From Sporodiniella umbellata (Eukaryota > Mucoromycota > Mucoromycetes > Mucorales > Rhizopodaceae): a DNA stretch of 55,652 bases. Of the stretch, positions 1 through 13,764 are shown one piece after another. The notes under the pieces were generated by a model that saw only the letters and a list, made by a program, of their open reading frames with translations, searched no databases and had not been told where the DNA came from. Position numbers and translations under genes: made by a program. Location of the stretch: the NCBI GenBank assembly GCA_025677835.1, contig JAIXMR010000141.1, forward strand, positions 1-55,652, given 5' to 3'. Numbering within the stretch: the first letter of the stretch is position 1; each line of letters opens with the position of its first letter.

Positions 1-34
1 TTTTTTGTTTGGTTGTCTTTTAGTTTTTGAAACC

Positions 35-2337
<2,303 letters not shown>

Positions 2338-2445
2338 CGAGTGTAAATTTTAAAACAAGCCAAAATAAGCTGAATCACAAGATTTGAAAGGAGATTGGAA
2401 TAAAAGATGATACTCTTTAATTTTCTTACTTTTTCTTAGTTTTTC

Positions 2446-2476
<31 letters not shown>

Positions 2477-2491
2477 TATCTTTACTCAACA

Positions 2492-3810
2492 ATGAAACTG
2501 TTCATTTATATCCTCTCCCTATTTTATTATTTAATATTCACAGTGTACTCATACCGGATTGGTACTGGAATCGCTGATATCACAGGGCCCATTACACAAA
2601 TCATGTTGATGGGTTACGCCAAACAAGGCCAGACAGGCCAAGGGATTCTACAAAGGCTTTGGTCAAGAGCTTTTGTGATAGAAAGTAACGGTACCCGATT
2701 GGTTTTTGTCAATACAGATACTCAATCTGTCGATAGTATCATCAAGAAAAGAGTTGTACAGCTATTACAGAAAACGTATGGAGATCTATACACTGAACAG
2801 AATGTGATGCTATCGAGTATTCATTCACACAGTGGTATGGGTGGCTATTTGCAACACAGTAAATAATTCCAACCGTCTATTGATTTCTCTCAAATTAAAC
2901 TAACCCAAACCAAAACACCTCTATTTGGATAATCTAGCACTGTACGAATTATCAGTTTTTGGTTGGATAGAAGAAACCGTGGTACCAATGGTCAATGGTA
3001 TTGCGCAGTCAATCATTCAAGCCCACAAGAACCTACAAGAGGGCACATTGAGCCTGGCGCAAGGCGAGCTATTGAATACGAACATCAATCGATCACCGCA
3101 GTCTTATCTCCAGAACCCACCCGAAGAACGAGGTCGATACAAGTATGATGTAGATAAAATGATGACTGTGCTCGGTTTCAAGACGAAAGCGGGCGATGAC
3201 GTCGGACTTGTGAGCTGGTATGTGTGTTATTTATTGACTCCTGTTGAGTTCAAATGGTGATAGGTTTCCTGTACATGGGGTTTCTGTCAACAACACCAAC
3301 CGTCTTATCAACGGCGATAACAAGGGTTATGCAGCCTATCTTGCAGAGAAGCTAATGAAGCCTTCGTTCGTGGCTGCCTTTGCCCAAAGCAACGAGGGAG
3401 ACGTCAGTCCAAATACGATGGGCGCTTTCTGTACTGGAACAAACATAGCCTGTGATGGATCAAAGACAATGCCATGTCCACAAGGCTCTGTATGTCATGG
3501 AAGGTAGATATAAACAAATGTTTTCTCTCCCAATCAGGTGAATAAACTACGTATCCATTCAGGGGGCCAGGCTGGGAATCAAGCGACCTTGAATCGAATC
3601 GTATCATTGGTCAGAATCAGGCCTATAAAGCATTAGAGTTGTACAACCAAGCGTCTGTTCTGGAGAATGGACCTTTGGATTACGTACAGCTATTCTGGGA
3701 TATTACAAACACGAGTGTGGATTACCAACATGGCCACCATACCAAAACGTGTTTACCAGCAATGGTAATAAATAGAGCCATGTTTAGTTTTAGATCGAAA
3801 GTACTGACAT

Positions 3811-3841
<31 letters not shown>

Positions 3842-5103
3842 AGGGCTATGCATTTGGTAAGATAAATAAACGGTGAGTGTTTGCTAGACTGACATGTCTA
3901 TTGTAGCTGCTGGTACTACCGATGGACCGGCACTAGATGGGTTCTATCAGAACACGACCCAAGGCACCTTTTTTTGGGATACAGTAAAGAACATTGTGCG
4001 CCGACCTACACTCCAACAGGCATTGTGCCAACTACCCAAGCCAATCCTGTTAGATACGGGCGAAATGCACATTTTACCACATACATGGCAGCCTGAAATC
4101 TTGGATATCCAGCTCTTTCGAATCGGCCAGGTTTTTATTTATGCAGTCCCCTCGGAATTTACCACGATGAGTGGCAGGCGACTGAAACACGCTATTCACC
4201 AAGCATTGATCAAACACGGCTTGGGAACCCAAGAAACAGTCGTGATTCATTCTGGCCCCGCCAACGGATATGCAGTAAGATGACTACCATTTTTTTAAAA
4301 AAAAAAAAGAGATTAAATTTTAAAAAGTCTTACTGTGCGACATTTGAAGAATACCAACACCAAAGATATGAAGGCGCTTCGGTGAGAGTTTATCCTTTAG
4401 CACTGTACCCAAAGCTTATCGTATTTGATTAGACACCTTATGGTCCTCATACGCTACAGGCATATATCGAAGCTTTTGAAAAGCTAGTTCAAAAGATGGC
4501 CGATCCCAACTTTCGCTTGAATCAAAGCAAACCACTCCCTGATTTCACCCATCGTACCTTCAATTTTGCACCTCCTTATCGATCTGATCAGCCTCATCTG
4601 TTTCGATCCTTTGGTGATATTCTCAGGGATGTCACAGACACCTTTTTCTACGCTGATTCAAACCCCGTCATATCCGCTCGATTTGTGGCAGGCAATCCTC
4701 GTAATGACCCAATGATAGGCAAAACCTTTTTGACCGTGGAGAAAAAGAGCGGAAATACTTGGAAGGTAGTGCGGACAGATAACGATTATGATACCAGGTA
4801 AAGACACTGTCAAAAGCTTTTCTTAAGGGCTTAAACCTATCCTAGGTTTTATTGGCACTACAAGCATCCTTTGCTTGGTATGTCAGAAGCGCGTATCGAA
4901 TGGCATGTAGACTCCAGTGTAGAGCACGGAATTTATAGATTAGGTTATTTTGGTCATAGCAGAGCATCGTTTAGCAAGTAAAGAAAAAAAAAGAGAGAGG
5001 GAGGGGAAGGCATCGTTGTATTTATTGTTATTATTATTATTATTACTTTAGACACATTATCCCTCATAGCGGTTACTCAAGAGAATTTAGCATCCTTCAT
5101 TAA
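2492..5103 (+). CDS. Neutral ceramidase, secreted or lumenal
   Basis: Hydrolyses the N-acyl bond of ceramide to sphingosine and fatty acid (neutral/alkaline ceramidase family). Ten exons: 2492-2858, 2938-3217, 3264-3503, 3563-3764, 3844-3856, 3907-4274, 4328-4381, 4433-4797, 4846-4977 and 5052-5103, giving 690 residues. Residues 1-21 are a hydrophobic signal peptide ([20 protein letters not shown]). Family landmarks are [13 protein letters not shown], the zinc-site [21 protein letters not shown], and the nucleophile loop SNEGDVSPN with its catalytic serine. [13 protein letters not shown] and the C-terminal [11 protein letters not shown] and [10 protein letters not shown] blocks follow. Exon 5 is a 13-nt microexon encoding the GYAF junction. 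The final exon restores the beta-strand tail; without it translation would stop at 4979-4981. The last codon overlaps the convergent biotin synthase stop. Confidence 0.93.
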
Positions 5104-6461
5104 ACATTCTTTTCTTCCCTTTTTGGGTTATAACATTTGGGCATTTGAAAGTTGGGGATTTCTTTTCGGTCAGAGCCCTGTTCAAAGTTGGGTGGTTTAG
5201 CTACGAGACCTAACAGATCAAACATTGCCTTATCATCGCTGACTTCGTTGTTGGGCGTAGTGAGCAATTTGTCACCTGTGAAAATTGAGTTGGCACCGGC
5301 CATAAAACAAAGTGCTTGTTCTGGGATACTGAAACGAACACGGCCAGCAGAGAGACGCACCATGGATTTGGGCATAATAATACGTGCGGTGGCGATCATA
5401 CGCACCATTTCAAACACAGACACAGGCGTTTGTTTTTCTAACGGGGTACCCGGAACAGCCAAAAGCGCGTTGACGGGCACACTCTCAGGATGCTGGGGTA
5501 AGTTGGACAAGGTATGCAATAAGCCCACACGATCCTCTTCCTTTTCTCCCAGGCCGATAATACCTCCAGAACAGACAGAGATACCAGCCTTCTGTGCGTT
5601 ATCGATTGTCTTTAGACGATCATCGTAACTACGTGTGGTAATGATCTTTGGGTAGAATTCTCGAGAAGTATCCAGGTTGTGATTGTAAGCAGTCAGACCA
5701 GCGTTTTTCAATTGTTTGGCCTGTTCGTCACTCAGCATACCCAAAGTACAACACACTTCCATACCCATCGAGCTTTCACAGAGCATAAAGAATTAGCCTT
5801 TCTACACAAACCTATCCTTTCCTTTCGCCTTACCGAATCACTTTCACGTGGCCCAAGATTTTGTTAAAGTTCGATTTACGGCCAGCCAAATCTCTCCAAG
5901 CAGCGCCCATACAGAATCTGAAGAAGCCAATTTTAGATCGGATTCACTTCCACTAAGCGACTTACCTTGTACTACCAGCATCTTTGGCTCTCTGGGCAGC
6001 ATAGAGGATTTCATCAGAATCCAAAATCTTTTGTGCCTGCACGCCAGTCTTGTAACGAGATGATTGTGGACAGTATTTACAATCTTCAGTACAGCCACCC
6101 GTTTTGATAGACAGCAAAGTGCACTGCTGTACTTCTCTGCCGTTAAAATTCTCACGGTGCACCTTGGCCTTTAAAAAAAAAAAAAAAAAAGTGGTACATA
6201 AGCATATCCTATCTTTGTCAAAAAAAAAAAAAGAAGATTCTCTCTTACGCCATGGTATAAAAGTTCCATCAAAGGTGAGTCAAAAATGGCCTGGATTTCT
6301 TCTCTAGACCAATCGTTTCTCATGGGCGATGTCGAATGGACAGCAGCAGCTGATAAGGCGCCACTAGTCGTCTTTTGCGTGACGCTGGCAAGACGCGAGC
6401 TTAAACTAGTAGAAAAAGCTCTGGTTTGATGTAAAGGTCTTGTCACTAAACGAAAAGCCAT
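5100..6461 (-). CDS. BIO2: Biotin synthase, mitochondrial
   Basis: Radical-SAM enzyme that inserts sulfur into dethiobiotin, the last step of biotin synthesis. Four exons on the minus strand: 6461-6249, 6168-5966, 5917-5834 and 5772-5100, 390 residues. Residues 1 to about 45 are rich in Arg, Ser and Thr without acidic residues ([20 protein letters not shown]), as expected of a mitochondrial presequence. The radical-SAM cysteines are Cys97, Cys101 and Cys104 in [10 protein letters not shown]. Later blocks [29 protein letters not shown]-like [14 protein letters not shown] and RLSAGR match bacterial BioB and include the [2Fe-2S] ligands. It lies head to head with the BIO3-BIO1 fusion gene, so the two probably share a promoter. 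The stop codon overlaps the ceramidase stop. Confidence 0.96.
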
Positions 6462-6805
6462 GGTTTTGAAAAATAGAAAAAGAAGAAAATGAAAGAAAGA
6501 AGAAATAAATCAAAAACAAGAGATTTTTTTAATCTTTTTTTTTTTTTTTTTTTTTCCCTCGAAAAAAAAAGATTGGGGACAACTGTGTTTAAAACACTGT
6601 ATGGGACCCAAAGTAATTCATGCTTTATCCAACAAGGACTCTGCGGTTATTGAAGTGCGTGTGGGGCTCTTGTTCTCCTGGACAACTTATACTCACTTGC
6701 CGTTTTTTCTTTTTTCTTTTTTTTTTTTTTTTCTTTAAAAAAAATTAATTTCAATTTCTCTTTTTCTTTTCTTTTTTGTAGTGACAAAAAAAAAAAAAAA
6801 AAGAA
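6462..6805. promoter_or_regulatory. Divergent biotin-gene promoter region
   Basis: The 344 bases between the start codons of biotin synthase (-) and the BIO3-BIO1 fusion (+) must hold both promoters and 5' leaders. It contains long T and A tracts near each gene (about 6530-6555, 6717-6732, 6785-6803). A GC-richer core lies at about 6570-6690. Inside the core is a short near-palindrome at 6585-6597 (GTGTTT A AAACAC), a possible factor site. Co-regulation by biotin is an inference from the gene arrangement; no known operator was recognised. Confidence 0.55.
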
Positions 6806-9390
6806 ATGCCGAGTCCTTATCTGCCAACACGCGCTTTTCAAGCTTATCAGATATTTGCGGCCAATACCAATGTAGGAAAGACTATCTTTGCGACTGGTTT
6901 GTGTAGAGCTGCTGGCTTGGCCGCCAAAAAGAGCCATCGTGATGTGGTGTATTTGAAGCCAGTTCAGACAGGCTATCCGGCAGATAGCGATGAAAGGTAC
7001 AGAGATCCATAACAAGCCTATTCAATACTGAGAGAGAGAGCCTTAGACATGTCAAGACGTTCAACCACGCTATCAAGAGCGAAACATTGTACGCGTACCC
7101 TGATCCTGTTAGCCCTCACATTGCTACGACTGAGGTAGACCCCTTTCTGGATTCACCTACCACAGACTCATATTTCTAGTATAGCCTCCTAGCGATGAGA
7201 TTGTGCTTGAGAACGTCAAGAGACATATGTTGAAAAGCATGCAACAGCAGAAACCGAACGGAAGCTATTACTTTCTTGAAACAGCAGGTGGCATCCATAG
7301 CCCTGTTATGTCTGGTACAGTTTGCTATTTAAAACGACCCCGAAACTGAGAGCCATGGTTTGTTTAGGAACACCCCAAGTGGACTTTTATAGGAGTTTAA
7401 GATTACCTACGGTTTTAATTGGCGATAGCCACCTGGGCGGCATTTCAACCACACTGACATCGTTTGAGTCCCTCAAATTGCGAGGCTACGATATCCCTGC
7501 GGTCTTGTTGTTTGATCAGCCAAAGTACCGAAACCATACCTTAATTGAACAGCGTGTGCATCAAGAAAGCTTGGTGGCTACTGTGCCCCCGCCCCCTGCC
7601 TTTTTGGAAGATCCAGTGTTGGAGCTCGAGTCCATGAAACGATACTATGAGCAGCTCGACCACCATCTGGAACCTATCCTTCAGCATCTGGATCTGAAGC
7701 ATCAAGAAAGGTTTGACCGATTGGACTCGATGGCGCAGAAATCGCGAGATATCTTTTGGTGGCCTTTTACGCAACATAAGCTTGTCGGGGACGTCACGGT
7801 CATCGATTCTGCTTACCAAGATTATTTCACCACGTATGACAAGAAGGGAGAACCCAAGGAAATGTTTGACAGCTGTGCCAGCTGGTGGACGCAAGGGTTG
7901 GGGCATGGCAATCCTGAATTGGCCCTCACAGCCTCTTATGCTGCCGGCCGTTACGGTCATGTCATTTTCCCAGAGTCTACCAATGAGCCTGCATTGGCTC
8001 TGGCTGAAAAAGTCTTGGAAAAGGATCTTTGGGCCTCGCGTGTCTTCTTTTCCGATAATGGATCAACTGCCATGGAAGTGGCGCTCAAGATGGGCATGAG
8101 CGCGGCTGCCAAACGCTATGGTTGGGATATGAAGGCGCCTGTAGAAATACTCGGTATCGATGGAAGTTACCATGGCGACACGATCGGTGTCATGAATGCC
8201 TGTTCCCCCAACACCTTCAACGATCAGGTGCAATGGTACCAGCCTCTCGGACATTGGCTCAAGCCACCCTCGGTTCATCTGTCGCAAGGTAAATCCTATG
8301 TACGCCTGCCTTCTGAGATGGGCCATGCTGAAGATAAGGTCTATAAATCTCTGGACGATATCTACACGCTCAAAGAAGACCCAAAGTTGACCGAGATCTA
8401 TGGCGACTACATCCGCCGTGAGCTCAAGACCCTCAAAGACCAAAACCGAAAGATAGGCGCTCTTCTCATGGAGCCTCTTCTCATGGGCTCCGGAGGCATG
8501 GTCTTTGTAGACCCACTCTTTCAACGTACCCTGATCGATATCGTCCGCTCTGAAGGATCCCAACGTCTGTTTGGTGTAACACAGCAAAATAACACAAACA
8601 GCTGGAACGGTTTACCCGTCATTTTTGATGAAGTCTTTAGCGGCTGGTATAGACTAGGCCGTAGATCGGCATCTGAATTCCTGGGTGTGGTAAATTTTAA
8701 TCTTACTCTTTGTACGTGTATATCCACCCCAATTTTTTTTTTTTTAGGATCCAGATATCACAGCTTATGCAAAAACATTGACCGGAGGTTTACTTCCCCT
8801 CGCCTTGACTGTCACTGGAGAATCTATCTATGATATCTTCCTATCAGAGAGTAAGCCCGAATGTCTATTGCACGGTCATTCTTATACAGCTCATCCCATG
8901 GGCTGCTCTGTGGCCAAGAAGTCTATCGAAGTATTGGATCGTCTCAACACAACCCATTGGAACTCTTTCCGTGACAACTGGAGCGAAACAAAGTCAATTT
9001 GGTCTATGTGGTCTCCTTCTGTAGTCAATCAGTTATCTAACTTTAGCAACGTAGAAAGTGTCATGACTTTAGGCTCAGTGCTGGCCGTAGAACTTAAAGA
9101 CAATGACCAGTCCAAAGGTAACACCTAATAAAAAAAAAAACGCTTCTTTCACCCACTGACTAGGTTTGCTAGGCTATGGCTCTTTGACTTCAAAGTCAAT
9201 TGTTGAAGACTTGCGCCATGGTGTTTTCAATAACGGTTTGGATGGCACAGAAAAAACAGGTGTCAACCTGTTTGCTCGTCCCTTGGGTAATGTTGTCTAT
9301 CTTATGGCTTCTCAAGTCACTACCCCTCAGGGAATCCACCAATGCGAAAAAGCCTTTTTGAAAGCAATCAAAACACATAGCTCTAAATAA
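6806..9390 (+). CDS. BIO3-BIO1: Bifunctional dethiobiotin synthetase / DAPA aminotransferase fusion
   Basis: Catalyses the two steps before biotin synthase: PLP-dependent amination of KAPA to DAPA, and ATP/CO2-dependent ring closure to dethiobiotin. Six exons: 6806-6996, 7047-7134, 7185-7314, 7368-8689, 8748-9117 and 9164-9390, 775 residues. The N-terminal BioD domain (about 1-270) has the P-loop ANTNVGKT at residues 19-26, KPVQTGYPADSDER, ETAGGIHSPVMSGT and PTVLIGDSHLGGI. The C-terminal BioA domain has WWPFTQH, SCASWWTQGLGHGNP, FFSDNGSTAMEVALKM, the aspartate block PVIFDEVFSGWYRLGR and the Schiff-base lysine at about residue 586 in AYAKTLTGG. This fused order is the one known from plants and many fungi. 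The start ATG follows an A-rich leader. It is divergent from biotin synthase. Confidence 0.96.
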
Positions 9391-12300
9391 CTAGCTCAAC
9401 TCAAACAGTTTAATAAACAAAGCCCACTATTTACATTAATACTTTCTTTCCCTTACTTTTTGCAATATCCACCCACCCTTCTATAAGACTCATAATAGCA
9501 CCCGGAAGAATAGAGATCAGCCTTAGCATCCATCAGCCTGATAGCCATCTCTTATGTGACTGTATAAAAACATACAAATGGGGCATTGTCTTATCTAGTG
9601 TTACGTTGCCCTTTGCAAAAAAAAAAAAAAACGAATCTTTATTGTGATCAACAAACAGGCTATATTCTCACACAAACCCCTAACTAGGAGCCCTCTTTTA
9701 TTATGCATCAGAGTGTCAGTCTATTGCGTTAGTAGAGCTTGCTGTGCATCAGAGGACTTATCAGTAAGTTTTTGTTGAATCTATAGAACAGATATCAACT
9801 CAAACGTAAGCACAGTTTAGAATTCGCAGAAGCTTGGGATAGGTTACCCAAATATTAAGCAAAATCAATCAGCCTTTGCTTTTCTGATAAGTTTCAATAA
9901 CAAATGACACGGCTTAAACTAAAAACAAGCTAAAAAACGTTACATCAGCTTAAAAGTCTTTTGTACAACACCCTTAGGCATGAAAAAAAAAAAAAAAGAG
10001 GGAGGTAAAGAAAAGAAACCAGAGTATTACCTTGCTTTGTATTTAAAAGAATATCGAATACATACTTTCTTTTTAAAAAAAAAAACACACAAAAAACACA
10101 AAAACTTCATGAGCTGTAAGATGTATGGGCTTCCTCCACTACATCAAATGCTGGTGTAAGTAAAAACTAACAGTAAAAATCCTACCCTATAAACTATCTT
10201 TAAAAGTTGGCACGTTAAAAAAAAACTGTAAAGACCAAATGGCTAGAAAACACTCAAGGGTGGTAGCAATCGCCTTTATCAATCGAGACTATAGCCATCA
10301 CAAGTAATACTTCAAGTAACGTATTAATCATTCTATATATGAGAGTACTTGCTAATCTATGTCTGTTGTTATTTTTTTACCAGCTAATATCAGGACAACC
10401 AAACAATAAAAAACATTGAGTCGCTTGGGCATCTTTTGAAAGATCTAAAGTACAGTTTATAGACCCGATTTAGGTATTACCTTTTTAAGAAATTCAAAGC
10501 AGCTCCATGCATTTTGTTCGTACAGACAATGTAGGTAGCTGGTTTTTTTTTTTAAAAAAAAAAGAGAAATCTACTTCATACCGCAGTTGCTCAGAGAAAT
10601 TTATTGCTTTGAAAACAACCCAAGGGTATTTTTTTTTTTTTAAAAAAAAAATAAAATTGTTAATGCTCAATAGCTTGGTATTCAATTCTGGTACAAAATC
10701 AAATAGCCTTTATTGACTCGTCTTGTAAATCATTATAATAACCAAAGAGAGATGTCTTAGATTATTCAGTGCCTATATATATTAAATAATGTACATATTT
10801 TTTCTAATCTGCTATTTATTTTTAACATAATCATCCATCTAGTCACTGCAATACGTGAAGTATCTTGTTTCTCTTTAGTTTTATTCGTATCTTTAGATAT
10901 AGGTGTTCTTCAAAACATGGCACACATTCTAAATTATATAACTTTGTTAAGATATTAGGATAGTTCTAAAACGATAAGCTTAAAAACATTATAATATGAT
11001 GATAATTCAGGATGTCTCTCAAAAGGTCAGACTTAATGGTAGCGGTATCCTTAAAGAACGATCAGTCATGTCTCTCTGTGGACAGACTATAAACAAAAGG
11101 ATTTACCTCTTTTGTTACGGCAAAAAGAACTTTTTCCTCAGAGTTGTTAATCTTCCTTTACAAACTAGTCAGACCGTCTTTTTCTTCTTGGGTCTAGACA
11201 CTGATTGAGATTACCTGATGACGTATAGTTTACTGTTGTATTGTTCTATGAGTTATCGGAAATACCAAACCTGCGTAACTGGCGAAGGTATTTTGGTATA
11301 TGCCCATATTGAGGCATTTTATACACTTTCATAACAAAAAACTAATGCTCTATGCCTGTTTATTGTTCCGTTTCCAATAAAAAAAAAAAAGAGACTGCAA
11401 ATATATATCAAACATGAAGGGGGGTTATATACGCAGTGGTTGTATTTTCAGAGTAACCTGTTATTTTCGTCATTGGCTACACAGTTATTTCGGCTTTTTT
11501 TACTTTCCAAATCAAAAACCATTTTCCCTTCAGCCAAAATAAAGATAGGCTGAATTTTGTCGGGTATATTTATAGAAACCTATTTTTAACGTGTAGAAAC
11601 TGAGAAGCAATTTTTTTTTTTTTGACTTGTTGGTAACACGAGTGGCTATGAAAAATGACACACTTCAACAATATGCAGTGTTCCCGAAATCAATGTCGCA
11701 TTTTATAATACAAATTATACAAAAATATGCGACATCGATTTTGGAAACACTGTTAGTACAACGCTTTAACCAGCTGAGCTACAAGAGCACTTTTCTATGA
11801 AAAATGACAAGCCATCGCTCTTTTGCCAAAGAGTCTAATTCTGTCCAATCACAAAAAAAAAAAAAACAAAAATCTAGGCAAGCACAAACAGGAAAGGCCC
11901 ACTTGACCCTAAAGAAAAAGGGGATTGAGGAAAATTAGTATCTATAGAATAGGTATAGCCTTGCTGACTTTCCCCTCTTTGCACCCTCCAACCGGGATTA
12001 AAGCAATCGTTGTCTTACCAAGTATATCGCATGAAATGAAACAAAACAAAGCAAACATACTTGTTTTCGTATCAAGGAAAATGATAAAACTTGAAGGATT
12101 GCTTTTGCTAGCACCTGAACTAGAAACCACTTCAATAGTGAAAGGAACGCATCTGATTTATTACACATTATCAAACGTATTTTTTGTTTTTCTAAAAAGA
12201 GAAGAAGTGAAAAACCTGACCCAACATGACAGTCGGTTGTCATATCATGCGGATAGGCAGCTTTCTTTATTGGTCAAGATACATATCGGCCGCTTTTTCT

Positions 12301-12790
12301 GCCTTTCTATTAGATGACTGCCTTTTTTTTAACCGTTGTTTGGCTTGGGCTTTCCCTTTCATCAGCCACGTGAAGTGCAACTCAAAAAGTTTATAACGTA
12401 TACACATAAAAAAGCAGGTCGATCTGTTTTCTATATTGTAGAACTGGGTTTGTTTATATTCTGATCTGATTGCTTGTAGAATGAGTCACTTTCATATGAT
12501 TTTTTTGGATGTACAATAGAAGTCCGTATGTCCTCAGTCACCCGTACTGACTATCAATACGCTGCTCAAACCTTTGATTGACTTTAGATCATGCATAGAA
12601 AAAAAAAAAAGGCAAAGTTATTCATACGGTTAGAAACATCATCCAAAGCTTTGTATTGAGTGCCTCATTATAAACAACAGATAAAGAAATAAATTTATAA
12701 TACGTTGACTACGTTAAGTAAAACCTTGAACAACGTAGACAGACCGCTTTTATAACACAAAAAGTAAAACAGTCTGAGTAGACTCGCGCT

Positions 12791-12822
<32 letters not shown>

Positions 12823-13764
12823 ATGGATTCAAAATAAAGGGGAGAGTTAAGAGAGCGACTGGTATATCCGATATTTTATACAAGCGTGTAGATACAGTTC
12901 GCTAACGCAAGACATGCATATACACAATACAACAAATGACGCTTTATTTCCAAAGGCAGCCTTAGGATGAAAATGTGTTACCAGCCACAAAAAGTAAAAT
13001 TACCAATCTGAGTAGTCAACAATCGATCAAAAAGGTTTATCCCTTCTGCCCAAATAAACAATTACCGGTCATTTAAAATGAATTGACAGAGTACAAGCGT
13101 ATTGAAATGGTTTGTGCGTCACGTAACAAGACCTGGCTCCATTCGGTATTGCCTTTTGGGTAAATGAAAGAGAATACTAAGGTATTTCAAACAGGCAAGT
13201 TTACTCTGAACTGTTTCTTTACAACAGAAATTTATTAATAAAAAAAATCGCAACCCTTGTAAGGAGATGAAAGCCAACAGTTCTTTAACACAAAGAATAT
13301 ATACCACTTGAAAACTAAATTAAGCTAATCTCTTTTTCATTTTTAGACACGCAAAAACAATAATTTTATCAGAAAAAAAAAACGTGGAAAGTCGCTCTCG
13401 TTCTAGAGCTTCTACATTAACAAATTCCAATCTCCATTGAGCAGAATCATGGTAGCCTGACTAGCCATTGGCTCTTTGAGACTGAAATTGAAAACACATT
13501 AGATTGTACAAAGGATATGATAAACCCAGAATGTCCCAAATAGGATACAAATTTGCTTAGTGTTCCTTTTTGACCGGGAAAATACTTTCTCCCAGCTCAT
13601 GGTTTCTCCGCTTAGGTTTGGATTTTTTTTTAATATAAAGGGTTTATTTTCTACGCATTAATTTTCAAAAACAAAAAACTTAAAATAATTTATTTTCTGA
13701 TTCTCTCTTTTCTTTTGTTTTCTTAAACACACACACTTACAAAAGAAAAAAAAAAGCTCCTAAA
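9391..13764. other. 4.4-kb intergenic region without a confident gene
   Basis: Between the biotin fusion gene and the P450 fusion. It is AT-rich with many A/T runs and stop codons in all frames. It holds the SINE-like insertion at 11646-11809 (listed separately). About 11925-12317 stays open on both strands and is somewhat less AT-rich, but has no recognisable motif. The last 150 bases are the pyrimidine-rich upstream region of the P450 gene. No intact tRNA, rRNA or snRNA was recognised. Confidence 0.6.
11646..11809 (-). mobile_element. SINE-like tRNA-derived insertion with 15-bp target duplications
   Basis: Two identical 15-base direct repeats, CTATGAAAAATGACA at 11646-11660 and 11795-11809, flank 134 bases. 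On the minus strand the insert begins close to a 5' half-tRNA (about 11788-11752: GCTCTTGTAGCTCAGCTGG, then TTAAAGCG). This includes an acceptor-like strand, a TAGCTCA A-box-like element and an anticodon-loop-like CTAACAG. The 3' half of the tRNA is absent. Instead there is a 77-bp palindrome at 11676-11752 with 26-base arms that begin CAGTGTT and match at nearly all positions. A tRNA head plus long direct repeats is what a retroposed SINE or tRNA-derived retrogene looks like. It could instead be a small DNA transposon nested next to a tRNA fragment. Confidence 0.6.

Noticed and set aside
11752..11788. Functional tRNA gene
   Set aside because: Only the 5' half has tRNA character; the D-stem has a mismatch, the anticodon stem does not pair, and the T-arm and 3' acceptor strand are missing.
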